From the NCBI GenBank assembly GCA_934202965.1, contig CAKPYN010000002.1, forward strand, positions 124,001-188,000: DNA of 64,000 bases, given 5' to 3'. This DNA comes from an uncultured Megasphaera sp. (GTDB lineage: Bacteria > Bacillota > Negativicutes > Veillonellales > Megasphaeraceae). Under the pieces are notes generated by a model, which searched no databases, was not told the DNA's origin, and worked only from the letters and a program-made list of their open reading frames with translations. Position numbers and translations under genes: made by a program. Within the stretch, counting starts at the first letter, position 1, and every line of letters begins with the position of its first letter. This document shows positions 26,570 through 35,476 of the stretch, in pieces.

Positions 26570-27192
26570 TATCCTTCACTCCCTTTCAGTTGTTTTGCTT
26601 TTTCGCGAGATTCATTCCACATTTTCAGACCTGCCATCATGAAGCCGATAAGCATAAATGCTCCTGGCGGCAATGCCATGATAAGTGCCGGCTGGAAGGA
26701 CGGACCAAAGAGGTCAACGCCGAGTAATGTACCATTACCCAATACTTCACGAACGACGGAAATAACAAGCATAGCAATGGTAAAGCCAATGCCCATGCCC
26801 ATGCCGTCGAGGAAGGATACGACAATGCCATTCTTGGAAGCAACGGATTCAGCACGAGCCAAGATGATAGCAAATACAACGACCAAGTCGAGGTAAACGC
26901 CAAGGGCTTTATACAAATCCGGTGCATATGCCTGTAAGAACAACTGTACGCATGTTACGATTGTAGCGATACATGTAATATATACAGGTACACGTACTTT
27001 TTTGTTGATTAATTTACGAATAATAGAAACAACTACGTTGTTTGAGGTAATAACAAACCATACAGTCAAGCCCATAGTCAAGCCATTTACGACACTCGTT
27101 GTAACAGCAAGGCCTGGGCACAAGCTCAATGCCAAGACGAAGTATGGGTTTTCTTCAATAATGCCTCTAGTAAATACTTTCCAAAGACTCAT
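26569..27192 (-). CDS. rnfE: Rnf complex subunit RnfE
   Basis: 207-aa membrane subunit of the RnfA/RnfE/NqrD/NqrE family. GIIEENPYFVLALSLCPGLAVTTSV has the conserved NPxxxxxLGLCPxLAVT-like motif with the cysteine that contributes to the [2Fe-2S] site shared with RnfA. FLDGMGMGIGFT is another conserved stretch. Encoded between rnfG and rnfA. Confidence 0.95.
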   Translation of the reverse strand: MSLWKVFTRGIIEENPYFVLALSLCPGLAVTTSVVNGLTMGLTVWFVITSNNVVVSIIRKLINKKVRVPVYITCIATIVTCVQLFLQAYAPDLYKALGVYLDLVVVFAIILARAESVASKNGIVVSFLDGMGMGIGFTIAMLVISVVREVLGNGTLLGVDLFGPSFQPALIMALPPGAFMLIGFMMAGLKMWNESREKAKQLKGSEG

Positions 27193-27194
27193 TA

Positions 27195-27746
27195 TTATTT
27201 ACCCCCCATCTGTGCTGCTTTTTCAACAGCTTCTTTTACGCCAGCGGTAAAGGCACGAGAAGAAATCGTAGCACCTGTCATGGCCTGGATTTTATCTTTT
27301 ACGCCATGTTCTTTGGTAACTACCAAGTTGTCAATCTTTTTGCCCTTGAACTGATCTTTAAACGGAGATTTAGCGCCTTTATCACCAAGGCCCGGAGTTT
27401 CGTTAGCTTCCAATACAGTATAATCTAATACCGTACCATCTGTCGAAACAGCTGTCAGCAGCTTAATCGGGCCGCCGTAGCCTTTCGGAGCTGTCGGGAT
27501 AATATAGGCAATTTTTTGACCGCCTTTTTCAGCGATAAATGTATCTTTTTCGCCTTGAACTTCTACGAATTTATCAGCGTCTGGAACCAATGTCTTCATC
27601 GATTCTTGTTTCATTTGTTCTGCTTTTTCATGGGCTGTCGGGACTGTAATAAAAGCTACGGCACCAATAATACAACCGGAAACAAGACAAGTAAGGACAA
27701 GGTTCATTGCGACATGAACGATGCCGCCTTCATGTTTTTCTGCCAT
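27195..27746 (-). CDS. rnfG: Rnf complex subunit RnfG (covalent FMN)
   Basis: 183 aa with one N-terminal transmembrane helix (~10-32) and an extracytoplasmic FMN-binding domain. The flavinylation motif is AMTGATISS near residue 155-163, where the Thr receives FMN from ApbE. The ETPGLGDKGAK block is typical. Two bases from rnfE and one from rnfD. Confidence 0.95.
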   Translation of the reverse strand: MAEKHEGGIVHVAMNLVLTCLVSGCIIGAVAFITVPTAHEKAEQMKQESMKTLVPDADKFVEVQGEKDTFIAEKGGQKIAYIIPTAPKGYGGPIKLLTAVSTDGTVLDYTVLEANETPGLGDKGAKSPFKDQFKGKKIDNLVVTKEHGVKDKIQAMTGATISSRAFTAGVKEAVEKAAQMGGK

Positions 27747-27747
27747 T

Positions 27748-28782
27748 TTATTTAGCCCCCTTTGTCTTTACTTCACCAAAGACTTTAGGTTTAACCAAAC
27801 GGTCAATGAGCGGTGTCAATGCGTTCATGAGCAAGATAGAATAGCAGACACCTTCCGGATAACCGCCAAGGATACGAATCAATACGGTAATAATGCCGCA
27901 ACCTAAAGCAAAAATCATCTGACCTTTTAAGGTAATCGGAGCCGTAACCATATCTGTTGCCATGAAGAATGCGCCGATGATTAAGCCGCCGGCCATCATT
28001 TCAAACAAAGCAACATTCGGGCCATAGCCAATGCCCATGAGGACACCAACAGTAGCAATCATGATAACAGGAACCTGCCAATTTACATAGCCTTTATAAA
28101 TGAGGTATAAACCGCCGAGAACCAACAATACCGTAGAGGTTTCACCTAAAGAACCATTACGTGTACCAATGAACAAGTTCTGGTAAATCGTACCCCAGTC
28201 ATTGGTGCCGAAGAGCTGGAACAGTGCATCTGTACCGCCGTGTTTGAAAACGTTCAGCGGTGTAGCACCGGCAACGCCATCAACAACAGTACCATTGAGC
28301 TGTGTCCAAGTGGTCATAGCAACCGGCCAGGAAACCATCAAACCGGCACGGCCAACGTGAGCCGGGTTAAAGAGGTTGGCACCCAAACCGCCCATAGCTT
28401 GTTTACAGACGACGATTGCCAAGAAAGAACCAATAATGCTCATCCAGCAAGGAAGGGTCGGCGGGCAGCACATAGCCATTAACAGGCCGGTGATGACGGC
28501 AGAACCATCTTTGATGGTGATTTTTTTATGCATCATTTTTTCCCATAAAAATTCGAAAACAACTGCAGAAACAATGGCTACAACGATATTGGCAAGCGCA
28601 TTCATACCGAAGTAATATACGCCAAATGCTGCAGCAGGCACGAGAGCTGCGACAACACTCCACATAATCTTAGGAATCGTTTCATTGCAGCGAACATGCG
28701 GTGAAGATGATACAGTAAGGTTTAATTCCTGCATGTCTTTAGCATCCTTTCCTATAGTTTGTCCTTTTGCTTCTGGACTCAT
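27748..28782 (-). CDS. rnfD: Rnf complex subunit RnfD (covalent FMN)
   Basis: 344-aa polytopic NqrB/RnfD protein. SSSPHVRCNETIPKIMW is the typical N-terminal membrane entry, and the flavinylation motif DGVAGATPL (about residues 171-179) carries the Thr to which ApbE links FMN. LFNPAHVGRAGLMVSWP and VTAPITLKGQMIFALGCG are conserved helices lining the ion path. AGAAGGGA precedes the ATG. A ~16-residue polar N-terminal extension precedes the family start. Confidence 0.95.
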   Translation of the reverse strand: MSPEAKGQTIGKDAKDMQELNLTVSSSPHVRCNETIPKIMWSVVAALVPAAAFGVYYFGMNALANIVVAIVSAVVFEFLWEKMMHKKITIKDGSAVITGLLMAMCCPPTLPCWMSIIGSFLAIVVCKQAMGGLGANLFNPAHVGRAGLMVSWPVAMTTWTQLNGTVVDGVAGATPLNVFKHGGTDALFQLFGTNDWGTIYQNLFIGTRNGSLGETSTVLLVLGGLYLIYKGYVNWQVPVIMIATVGVLMGIGYGPNVALFEMMAGGLIIGAFFMATDMVTAPITLKGQMIFALGCGIITVLIRILGGYPEGVCYSILLMNALTPLIDRLVKPKVFGEVKTKGAK

Positions 28783-28805
28783 GATATCCCTTCTTCCATT
28801 AGTTC

Positions 28806-30155
28806 TTACGCTTTTTTGGCAGCGGCTTTTTCCTGAGCAGCTCTCTGAATAGCCTTAACCTGCGCTTTTGCGTTACGGATATACTGGACAATATTGCGTT
28901 TTGCCGGGCAAGTGTATACGCAGCTGCCGCATTCTACGCAGTTCATAACGCCATATTCCATGCATTTATCCCATGCTTGGCAAGACGAGAAAATACTGAG
29001 CTGGCTCGGAATAAGGCCCATTGGACATGCTTCTACGCAACGTCCGCAGCGAATACACGGTTCTTCTACGCCAACCTGACATTTTTCCGGAGATAATGCC
29101 AAAATGCCGGAAGCACCTTTCGTAACAGGAACATCGAGCTGATATTGTGCAAGACCCATCATCGGGCCGCCGCCGATTACGCGATCCGGCTGTGTCGTAA
29201 AGCCGCCACAGTAATCAATAGCTTCCTGGAACGTCGTGCCAATACGAAGGCGTAAGTTTTTCGGTTCTTTAATGCAGTCGCCTGTAACGGTTGTAAGACG
29301 TTCAATAAACGGAATGCCATGACAAACAGCATCGGTAATGGCAATAACCGTACCTACGTTGCTGACAACGCAGCCTACATCCATAGGAAGTCCGCCTGGT
29401 TCAACCTGACGGCCTGTGCAGGCTTCAATCATCATTTTTTCAGCGCCCTGCGGATATTTTGTTTTGCAGGTAACAACGGTTACTTCTGGAATATCTTTGA
29501 AAGCTTCGGTCAAATTCTGAATAGCTTCCGGTTTGTTGTCTTCTACGCCGATATAGCCTTTTTGAACGCCTAAGGCTTTCATGCAAATCTGAACACCTGT
29601 AACGAGTTTTTCTGTCGTTTCTTTTTCAACCATGGAACGATAGTCGCATGTCAAATACGGTTCACATTCAGCACCATTGACGATAAATGTGTCAACAGGT
29701 TTGTTTGGAGCCAATTTTACATGGGCCGGGAATGTAGCACCGCCGCAGCCAACTACGCCGGCTTTTTTAATCAGTTCAATAATTTCTTTTTTATCGAGCT
29801 GTTTCCAATCATGTTCTGCCGGAATTCCTTCTGCCCATTCGTCTTTGCCATCAGCCTGGATGACAACAGCCATGCATTTGACCATCATGTTGTGCGGCAT
29901 GGGAGCCACTTTGATGACCTTACCGGATGTAGATGCGTGAATGTCAGCATGCAAAAATGCATCGCTGGTCCCAATCAGTTGGCCTTTTTTTACCAAATCG
30001 CCTACCTTGACGGTCGGAGTACAAGGAGCACCAAAATGCTGACTCATCGGGATGACTACTTGTGCCGGTACTGCCGGGGTTTCTATCGCTTTATCTTTAG
30101 CATAGATTTTACCATCGTCAGGATGGACCCCACCTCTTTTAAAGGTATTCAACAT
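28806..30155 (-). CDS. rnfC: Rnf complex subunit RnfC
   Basis: 449 aa from the ATG at 30155, with GAGGTGAT ahead; a TTG at 30158 is in frame. Peripheral NADH/FMN-binding subunit that delivers electrons to NAD. It shows GVHPDDGK, the NuoF-like Rossmann region (KKAGVVGCGGATFPAHVKL, NGAECEPYL), the conserved MDVGCVVSNVGT, and C-terminal 4Fe-4S motifs CIRCGRCVEACP and CVECGSCVYTCP. First gene of rnfCDGEAB-apbE, behind a long structured leader. Confidence 0.96.
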   Translation of the reverse strand: MLNTFKRGGVHPDDGKIYAKDKAIETPAVPAQVVIPMSQHFGAPCTPTVKVGDLVKKGQLIGTSDAFLHADIHASTSGKVIKVAPMPHNMMVKCMAVVIQADGKDEWAEGIPAEHDWKQLDKKEIIELIKKAGVVGCGGATFPAHVKLAPNKPVDTFIVNGAECEPYLTCDYRSMVEKETTEKLVTGVQICMKALGVQKGYIGVEDNKPEAIQNLTEAFKDIPEVTVVTCKTKYPQGAEKMMIEACTGRQVEPGGLPMDVGCVVSNVGTVIAITDAVCHGIPFIERLTTVTGDCIKEPKNLRLRIGTTFQEAIDYCGGFTTQPDRVIGGGPMMGLAQYQLDVPVTKGASGILALSPEKCQVGVEEPCIRCGRCVEACPMGLIPSQLSIFSSCQAWDKCMEYGVMNCVECGSCVYTCPAKRNIVQYIRNAKAQVKAIQRAAQEKAAAKKA

Positions 30156-30484
30156 CAAAAATCACCTCATTAATATATAATGAAAAATAATAAAAACATG
30201 AAGCAACTAATTGAAAATACGATACGAAAAGTATATCCGCCTGCCAAACAACGACATGACCATTGGTCATACTCATAGCAGGCACGTACACTCTTGATTC
30301 CGACTACACCACATCGTTTCTCCAAGGAGTATGCTCCTTTCATGCTCTCTGCACACGCAAAAAAGCATGCAATGCAGTCGGTCCATTTTTCTGATTAGGC
30401 ACTAAACCAAACCGCACATGAGCCGACTGCATAATAAAACTTCGAAAGAAAGAGTATTTTCGTCACCGAAGCGTACTTTCATTC
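30156..30484 (-). ncRNA. Long structured 5' leader of the rnf operon (possible riboswitch)
   Basis: About 330 nt from the promoter at 30491-30519 to rnfC without a convincing gene. Stems seen on the minus strand are ATGCAGTCGG (30423-30432) with CCGACTGCAT (30372-30381); GGAG-cata-CTCC (within 30324-30339); GCCTGC/GCAGGC (30278-30283 with 30239-30244) enclosing ATGACC-aat-GGTCAT. A second AGTCGG copy at 30300-30305 can compete for the CCGACT strand, so two mutually exclusive folds are possible. A 30-codon frame starts at 30432 but has no ribosome site. I do not recognise a known riboswitch class. Confidence 0.6.
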
Positions 30485-30490
30485 GCCTAT

Positions 30491-30519
30491 ATTATATCAT
30501 CAAGTATGATAATATTCAA
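30491..30519 (-). promoter_or_regulatory. Sigma-70-type promoter of the rnf operon
   Basis: Minus strand TTGAAT (30514-30519), 17-base spacer, TATAAT (30491-30496). Confidence 0.75.
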
Positions 30520-30795
30520 TGTGAAAATCATCGCATACTTGGCTGTATGTCTTATATTTTATTAGGTCTTATGCATATTGCATCTGATTCAAAAAAATCA
30601 ATAAATATTCAAAACAGCGTATTTACGTGCTTTACAAAAATTACACTAAAGAGGTGTTTTTTTGCTACGTTCATCGTTTTATGTATAAAAAAATAGCTAT
30701 ATCATTTTCACATACTTCGTATCTCACGAGTTTCATAAAAATAATATAAACTGTCGTGCTATATTTCACGTATTTCTATATACGTGTCCTATACA
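30520..30795. other. Intergenic A/T-rich interval with no recognised gene
   Basis: Between the rnf promoter and the pyrG terminator. Only short unlikely frames are present; an 'AAAGAGGTGTTTTTTTG' stretch near 30648 is not followed by a convincing ORF. I see no further feature. Confidence 0.5.
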
Positions 30796-30798
30796 TAG

Positions 30799-30836
30799 AA
30801 AACCAGAGATTCTCATATCAAGAATCTCTGGTTTCA
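30799..30836 (-). terminator. Terminator of pyrG
   Basis: AAACCAGAGATTCT - loop - AGAATCTCTGGTTT perfect stem, just past the pyrG stop. Confidence 0.85.
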
Positions 30837-30857
30837 TTCATACGTAATATATGCTTG

Positions 30858-32471
30858 TTATTTATTCTTTTTTAAATCTAATGCTGTTTTAATCAAGCCT
30901 TTGAAAAGAGGATGTGCTTTTGTCGGGCGAGATTTGAATTCCGGATGGAACTGGCAGCCAACAAACCATGGATGATCTTTCAATTCTACAATTTCTACCA
31001 AACGGTCGTCTGGAGACGTACCGGAAAGTACCAAGCCGGCGTTTACCATTTCCGTGCGGTATTTATTGTTGAATTCCCAACGATGACGATGGCGTTCATA
31101 AATCAGGTTCGTGCCATATACTTCATGCGCTTTCGTATCTTCTACCAATTTGCAGGGATACAGACCTAACCGCATCGTGCCGCCTTTATCAGATACATCC
31201 ACCTGATCCGGCATTAAATCAATAACCGGGAATTTAGCATCTTCATTAAATTCAGAAGATGTCGCTCCTTCCAGTCCTACGACGTGGCGGGCAAATTCCA
31301 TAACGGCGCACTGCATGCCCAGGCACAAGCCAAGATACGGAACTTTATGTTCACGCGCATACTGGACAGCACGTATTTTGCCTTCGACGCCGCGATTGCC
31401 AAAACCGCCGGGAACAACGATGCCGTCAATTCCTTTAAATACATCTTCCATGGAAACATTCGGATCTTCCAAAGTTTCCGAATCAATCCAATGAATATGT
31501 ACTTTTGTTTTATAGGCAATACCTGCGTGGTTCAATGCTTCCGCTACGCTGAGGTATGCATCGTGGAGGGCAACATATTTTCCGACCAAGGCGATATCCA
31601 AATCGTTTTCCGTATGGTAAATATCGGACACCATCTTTTTCCAATCTTCCATATCACAGGGTTTATCGGGCAGTGCCAATTTATCCAATACGATTTTATC
31701 CAAGCCTTCTTCAGACAGGAGCAGCGGTACTTCATAAATGCTGTTCAACGTCTTGTTTTCAATAACGGCTTCTTTATCAATATCGCAGAATAAAGCCAGT
31801 TTTTCTTTCATTTCATCAGAAAGGGGCCGTTCTGTACGGCAAACGATGATATCCGGCTGAATGCCGATGCTCCGCAATTCTTTAACGCTGTGCTGGGTTG
31901 GTTTTGTTTTCAATTCGCCGGCTGCGCCGATATACGGTACGAGCGTTACGTGAATGTATAATACATCGTTGCGGCCTACTTCTTTTTTAATCTGACGAAT
32001 AGCTTCCAAGAACGGCAAGCTTTCAATATCGCCAACAGTACCGCCGATTTCTGTAATAACAACATCGGCATTGTCATCATCGCCTACGCGATAGACGCGA
32101 TTTTTAATTTCATTGGTAATATGCGGAATAACCTGTACGGTATGTCCCAAGTAATCGCCGCGGCGTTCTTTCTGCAAGACAGACCAGTAAATTTTACCGG
32201 TTGTTACGTTGGAGTTTTTACCTAAATTAATATCAATAAAACGTTCATAATGACCTAAATCCAAATCTGTTTCTGTACCGTCATCAGTAACAAATACTTC
32301 ACCGTGCTGATACGGACTCATCGTACCAGGGTCTACGTTAATATAGGGGTCAAATTTTTGAATCGTTACTTTAAACCCGCGGTTTTTCAGCAGACGGCCT
32401 AATGCTGCTGCCGTAATACCTTTACCTAAAGAAGACACAACCCCGCCTGTCACAAATATGTATTTAGCCAT
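30858..32471 (-). CDS. pyrG: CTP synthase
   Basis: 537-aa amidoligase converting UTP, ATP and glutamine to CTP. The N-terminal synthetase domain begins KYIFVTGGVVSSLGKG, and DPYINVDPGTMSPYQHGEVFVTDDG is a substrate-binding signature. The C-terminal class I glutamine amidotransferase has PGGFGNRG, catalytic Cys in LGLCLGMQC and the His/Glu pair in GCQFHPEFKSRP. Length is typical. Monocistronic, with its own terminator. Confidence 0.98.
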   Translation of the reverse strand: MAKYIFVTGGVVSSLGKGITAAALGRLLKNRGFKVTIQKFDPYINVDPGTMSPYQHGEVFVTDDGTETDLDLGHYERFIDINLGKNSNVTTGKIYWSVLQKERRGDYLGHTVQVIPHITNEIKNRVYRVGDDDNADVVITEIGGTVGDIESLPFLEAIRQIKKEVGRNDVLYIHVTLVPYIGAAGELKTKPTQHSVKELRSIGIQPDIIVCRTERPLSDEMKEKLALFCDIDKEAVIENKTLNSIYEVPLLLSEEGLDKIVLDKLALPDKPCDMEDWKKMVSDIYHTENDLDIALVGKYVALHDAYLSVAEALNHAGIAYKTKVHIHWIDSETLEDPNVSMEDVFKGIDGIVVPGGFGNRGVEGKIRAVQYAREHKVPYLGLCLGMQCAVMEFARHVVGLEGATSSEFNEDAKFPVIDLMPDQVDVSDKGGTMRLGLYPCKLVEDTKAHEVYGTNLIYERHRHRWEFNNKYRTEMVNAGLVLSGTSPDDRLVEIVELKDHPWFVGCQFHPEFKSRPTKAHPLFKGLIKTALDLKKNK

Positions 32472-32543
32472 AATTCCTCCCTGCTGAGCTTCTGCTCATT
32501 GTATCTATGTATATTGATTTATAGTAAGCTTATTGTTATTATA

Positions 32544-34208
32544 TTACATTTTTTCAGGAGCAGAAACCCCTAAAATTGCCAAACTGTTGGCAATCGTAAT
32601 CCGCACAGCCGTAACCAGCGCCAAGCGAGCCATTTCCAGGTCTTTATCTTCCTGGATAATACGGCAGTGATTATAAAATGTATGGAACAGACCGGCCAAT
32701 TCATGCGCATAGTGCGCAATACGGTGCGGTGCCCGTTCCCGTGCAGCCCGCTGAATTTCTTCCGGAAAGGCTGCCATTTTTTTAATCAGTTCCAATTCTT
32801 GTTCGTCTTTTAATGTATCCCAGTGTACATTCGACCAGTCCATATCAAGTGATATGCCGGCTTCTTTAGCCTGACGGTAAATGCTGTAAATACGGGCATG
32901 GGCATACTGAATATAATATACCGGATTTTCATTGCTATGGGATTTTGCCAAGTCCAAATCAAAATCCAGCTGCGTATCCAACGAACGCATGATGAAGAAA
33001 TACCGGGCTGCATCGGTGCCGACTTCTTCAATCAATTCGTTTAACGTAATAGCCTGGCCCGTCCGTTTGGACATTTTGACCGGCTTGCCGTCACGGAACA
33101 AGCTGACCATCTGCAGCAGCAATACTTCTAGTTTTTTCGGGTCATAGCCAAGCGCAGCAATGGCTGCTTTCACACGTGCTACATAGCCATGATGATCGGC
33201 TCCCCAAATATTGATTAATGATTTAAAACCACGGTCGTATTTATTTTTGTGATACGCAATATCAGCAGCCAAATAGGTCGGAACGCCGTTGTCACGAATA
33301 ACGACGCGGTCTTTATCATCGCCATAATCGGTTGATTTCAGCCACAATGCGCCGTCTTTTTCATAAATCTTGCCGCGTTCCTGCAGCACCTTGCATGCCG
33401 ACTGTACGGCATCGGGATGAAGCGTCCGTTCACTGAACCAGTTATCATAATGGACATTGAAATGCGCCAAATCGCGTTTTAAGGCTTTTAATTTTTCAGC
33501 ATATGCCCGGTCTTTAAAAATTTCCAGCCTTTCTTCTTCCGGCATGTTGAGATATTTGTCGCCGTCTTGGTCAATAATGGCCTGCGCTGTTTCAATAATA
33601 TCATGACCATGATAGCCGTTTTCCGGAATTTCAGAAGGTTTTCCTAATAATTCCAAATACCGCGCATTGACGGAAATAGCCAAGTTATTCATCTGATTGC
33701 CGGCATCATTGATATAATATTCAGCCTGTACGTTATAGCCGGCAGCCCGCAGCAGATTGACCAGGGCACTGCCATAAGCTGCGCCTCGTCCATGACCGAC
33801 ATGGAGCGGACCTGTTGGGTTAGCACTGACATATTCTACCTGTACCGTGTCTTCCGTGCGGCATGGTGCTTTGCCGTAATCGGCACCGGCAGCTAAAATA
33901 TGTTTCAGCGTATCATAAATGACATCATGCTTCAAGAAAAAGTTAATGAAACCAGCTCCGGCAATTTCTGCGTGATCCAGCCAATCATACTGCATCTGAT
34001 CGACAATCGCCTGGGCAATCAGTTTCGGTGCTTTATGGGCAACACGAGCCGACTGCATGGCAATATTACTTGAAAAATCGCCAAATTCCTTTTGCGGCGG
34101 TACTTCCAAATTAATCTGCGGATAGCTGCCTTCCGGAAGAGTGCCGGCTTGTACTGCTTTATCTAATGCTTCAGCAATCCCTTGTTTCAATAACTTCTTC
34201 ATTTCCAT
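32544..34208 (-). CDS. argS: Arginyl-tRNA synthetase
   Basis: 554-aa class Ia synthetase charging tRNA-Arg. An N-terminal ArgS domain precedes the HIGH-type motif PTGPLHVGHGRGAAYG (about residues 120-135); the KMSKS-like VKMSKRTGQAI follows, and a C-terminal DALR anticodon-binding domain includes ENPVYYIQYAHARI. AGGAGG lies nine bases before the ATG at 34208. It overlaps the DUF1934 gene upstream by 38 bases, a tight translational coupling. Confidence 0.97.
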   Translation of the reverse strand: MEMKKLLKQGIAEALDKAVQAGTLPEGSYPQINLEVPPQKEFGDFSSNIAMQSARVAHKAPKLIAQAIVDQMQYDWLDHAEIAGAGFINFFLKHDVIYDTLKHILAAGADYGKAPCRTEDTVQVEYVSANPTGPLHVGHGRGAAYGSALVNLLRAAGYNVQAEYYINDAGNQMNNLAISVNARYLELLGKPSEIPENGYHGHDIIETAQAIIDQDGDKYLNMPEEERLEIFKDRAYAEKLKALKRDLAHFNVHYDNWFSERTLHPDAVQSACKVLQERGKIYEKDGALWLKSTDYGDDKDRVVIRDNGVPTYLAADIAYHKNKYDRGFKSLINIWGADHHGYVARVKAAIAALGYDPKKLEVLLLQMVSLFRDGKPVKMSKRTGQAITLNELIEEVGTDAARYFFIMRSLDTQLDFDLDLAKSHSNENPVYYIQYAHARIYSIYRQAKEAGISLDMDWSNVHWDTLKDEQELELIKKMAAFPEEIQRAARERAPHRIAHYAHELAGLFHTFYNHCRIIQEDKDLEMARLALVTAVRITIANSLAILGVSAPEKM

Positions 34209-34635
34209 TCGCGTAATCCTCCTGCACTGTGATCGTCAATTGCATATAATTAGATTGAAGACCTTCTATATCTAGCTCATAGCCAATCCGAATTGTACCG
34301 ATACCGTCTTCCAGCTGTACATCGCATTCATACGTCTTAATCAGCAGCGTCAGTTTTCCCATCTCCGTTGTATAGGTCGCCTTCGATACTTTTCCCTTGC
34401 GATATTCCTGCCGCTGCCGTATGGTGCCCAGCCGCATCAGCATGACTGTGCCATCTTTCATTATCTTAATGATGGTCGTCACGCCTTTCATATCAGTCAA
34501 TTCACTTTCTTCATACACCAAATACTGTGTACCATTTTTAACAACAAAATGGCCCTCTGAAACCAGTTCCATTTTGAGTTCTTCTCCCTCTTCATTTCGT
34601 TGGAGACTTTCTATTTTTATCAAGACAGGTTTCAA
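34171..34635 (-). CDS. DUF1934 family protein (YwiB-like)
   Basis: 154-aa beta-rich protein of the calycin-like DUF1934 family, commonly encoded directly before argS in Bacillota. It shows the family's pattern: KI(E)S-Q with ELVSEGHFVVKNGTQYLVYEESELT, then T-IKI--DGTVMLMRLGTIRQRQEY and a C-terminal half with YTTEMGKL and GIGTIRIGYELDIEG. Role unknown. Its end overlaps the argS start by 38 bases. Confidence 0.88.
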   Translation of the reverse strand: MKPVLIKIESLQRNEEGEELKMELVSEGHFVVKNGTQYLVYEESELTDMKGVTTIIKIMKDGTVMLMRLGTIRQRQEYRKGKVSKATYTTEMGKLTLLIKTYECDVQLEDGIGTIRIGYELDIEGLQSNYMQLTITVQEDYANGNEEVIETRDC

Positions 34636-34718
34636 TGGCTTCCAACCTTTCCTATCAATAATCCAATATTGCTATTATATAACAAGTGCCCAGAAAAAGA
34701 AATAGTTTATTTAGCGAT

Positions 34719-35474
34719 TTACAGCTTATCCCCGCCATTTTTCATTTCTATTAAATAGGACCAATATTTTTTGGGCATGAACGAACGGCGCAGTATTTCA
34801 TTTCGCCGCTGCGTAATAGCAATCGTTTGATAATACTGCCGCCATAGGGCAGCAAATTCTTTTTCCTCAGCAGACGTACGTATATCATAGACGGTCTTGG
34901 GAATATCTACGACTGTCAAAGCGTGCCGATCATAATATACGCCCATATGCCGTTTCGTGTCATGAATCACCCACTGCTCACAGGATAATCGTTTTACAAA
35001 ATGAGGCGCCATTACCGGCACGACACAGCATGTCGGCGCAATGGCGCAGTACAGCATGCCGTCTGGCAATTCCCGAAACCGCACTAAGCCCAGCAGTTTA
35101 TGACGTTCGTTGCCGCTTTTTCTGGCCCATTGCCGTATTTCCCAAATAGCTGGTTCCTGCAGGTGATGCAAAAATTCATGCTTCAGCTGAAAGGCCCGCC
35201 GCAAATACTGCAGCAATTTCATTTCCCGCTGCGGTTGTTCTGCCAAAAAGGCATAATACAAAAAATGACCCGCCTTCGAGCCGCATACCTCCTGCAGTCT
35301 ATCTAAAATGCGGCGTGCTTTTCCTTCATCTGTATGGACAATTTGTTCTTCACCAAACAGCGACGCTGCGCCTGCTGCCGCATGTATATCTTCGATTTGC
35401 TGCAAGCCCTGATGCCAGCCATCAAACACAGCCGATAAAAAACCAAAAAACGTCGCATCATATGTATATATCAT
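34719..35474 (-). CDS. TIGR03915/DUF4130 family putative DNA repair protein
   Basis: 251 aa. It begins IYTYDATFFGFLSAVFDGW and has the family's VVPVMAPHFVKR...WVIHDTKRHMGVYYD block around residues 155-185, ending in a basic KYWSYLIEM segment. The family is always paired with the radical SAM protein encoded just upstream (2-base gap here); together they are annotated as putative DNA modification/repair. Biochemical activity has not been assigned to my knowledge. Confidence 0.88.
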   Translation of the reverse strand: MIYTYDATFFGFLSAVFDGWHQGLQQIEDIHAAAGAASLFGEEQIVHTDEGKARRILDRLQEVCGSKAGHFLYYAFLAEQPQREMKLLQYLRRAFQLKHEFLHHLQEPAIWEIRQWARKSGNERHKLLGLVRFRELPDGMLYCAIAPTCCVVPVMAPHFVKRLSCEQWVIHDTKRHMGVYYDRHALTVVDIPKTVYDIRTSAEEKEFAALWRQYYQTIAITQRRNEILRRSFMPKKYWSYLIEMKNGGDKL

Positions 35475-35476
35475 CG

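Noticed and set aside
30156..30484. FMN, cobalamin, lysine, M-box or T-box motif in the rnf leader
   Set aside because: None of the conserved blocks of these classes could be found.
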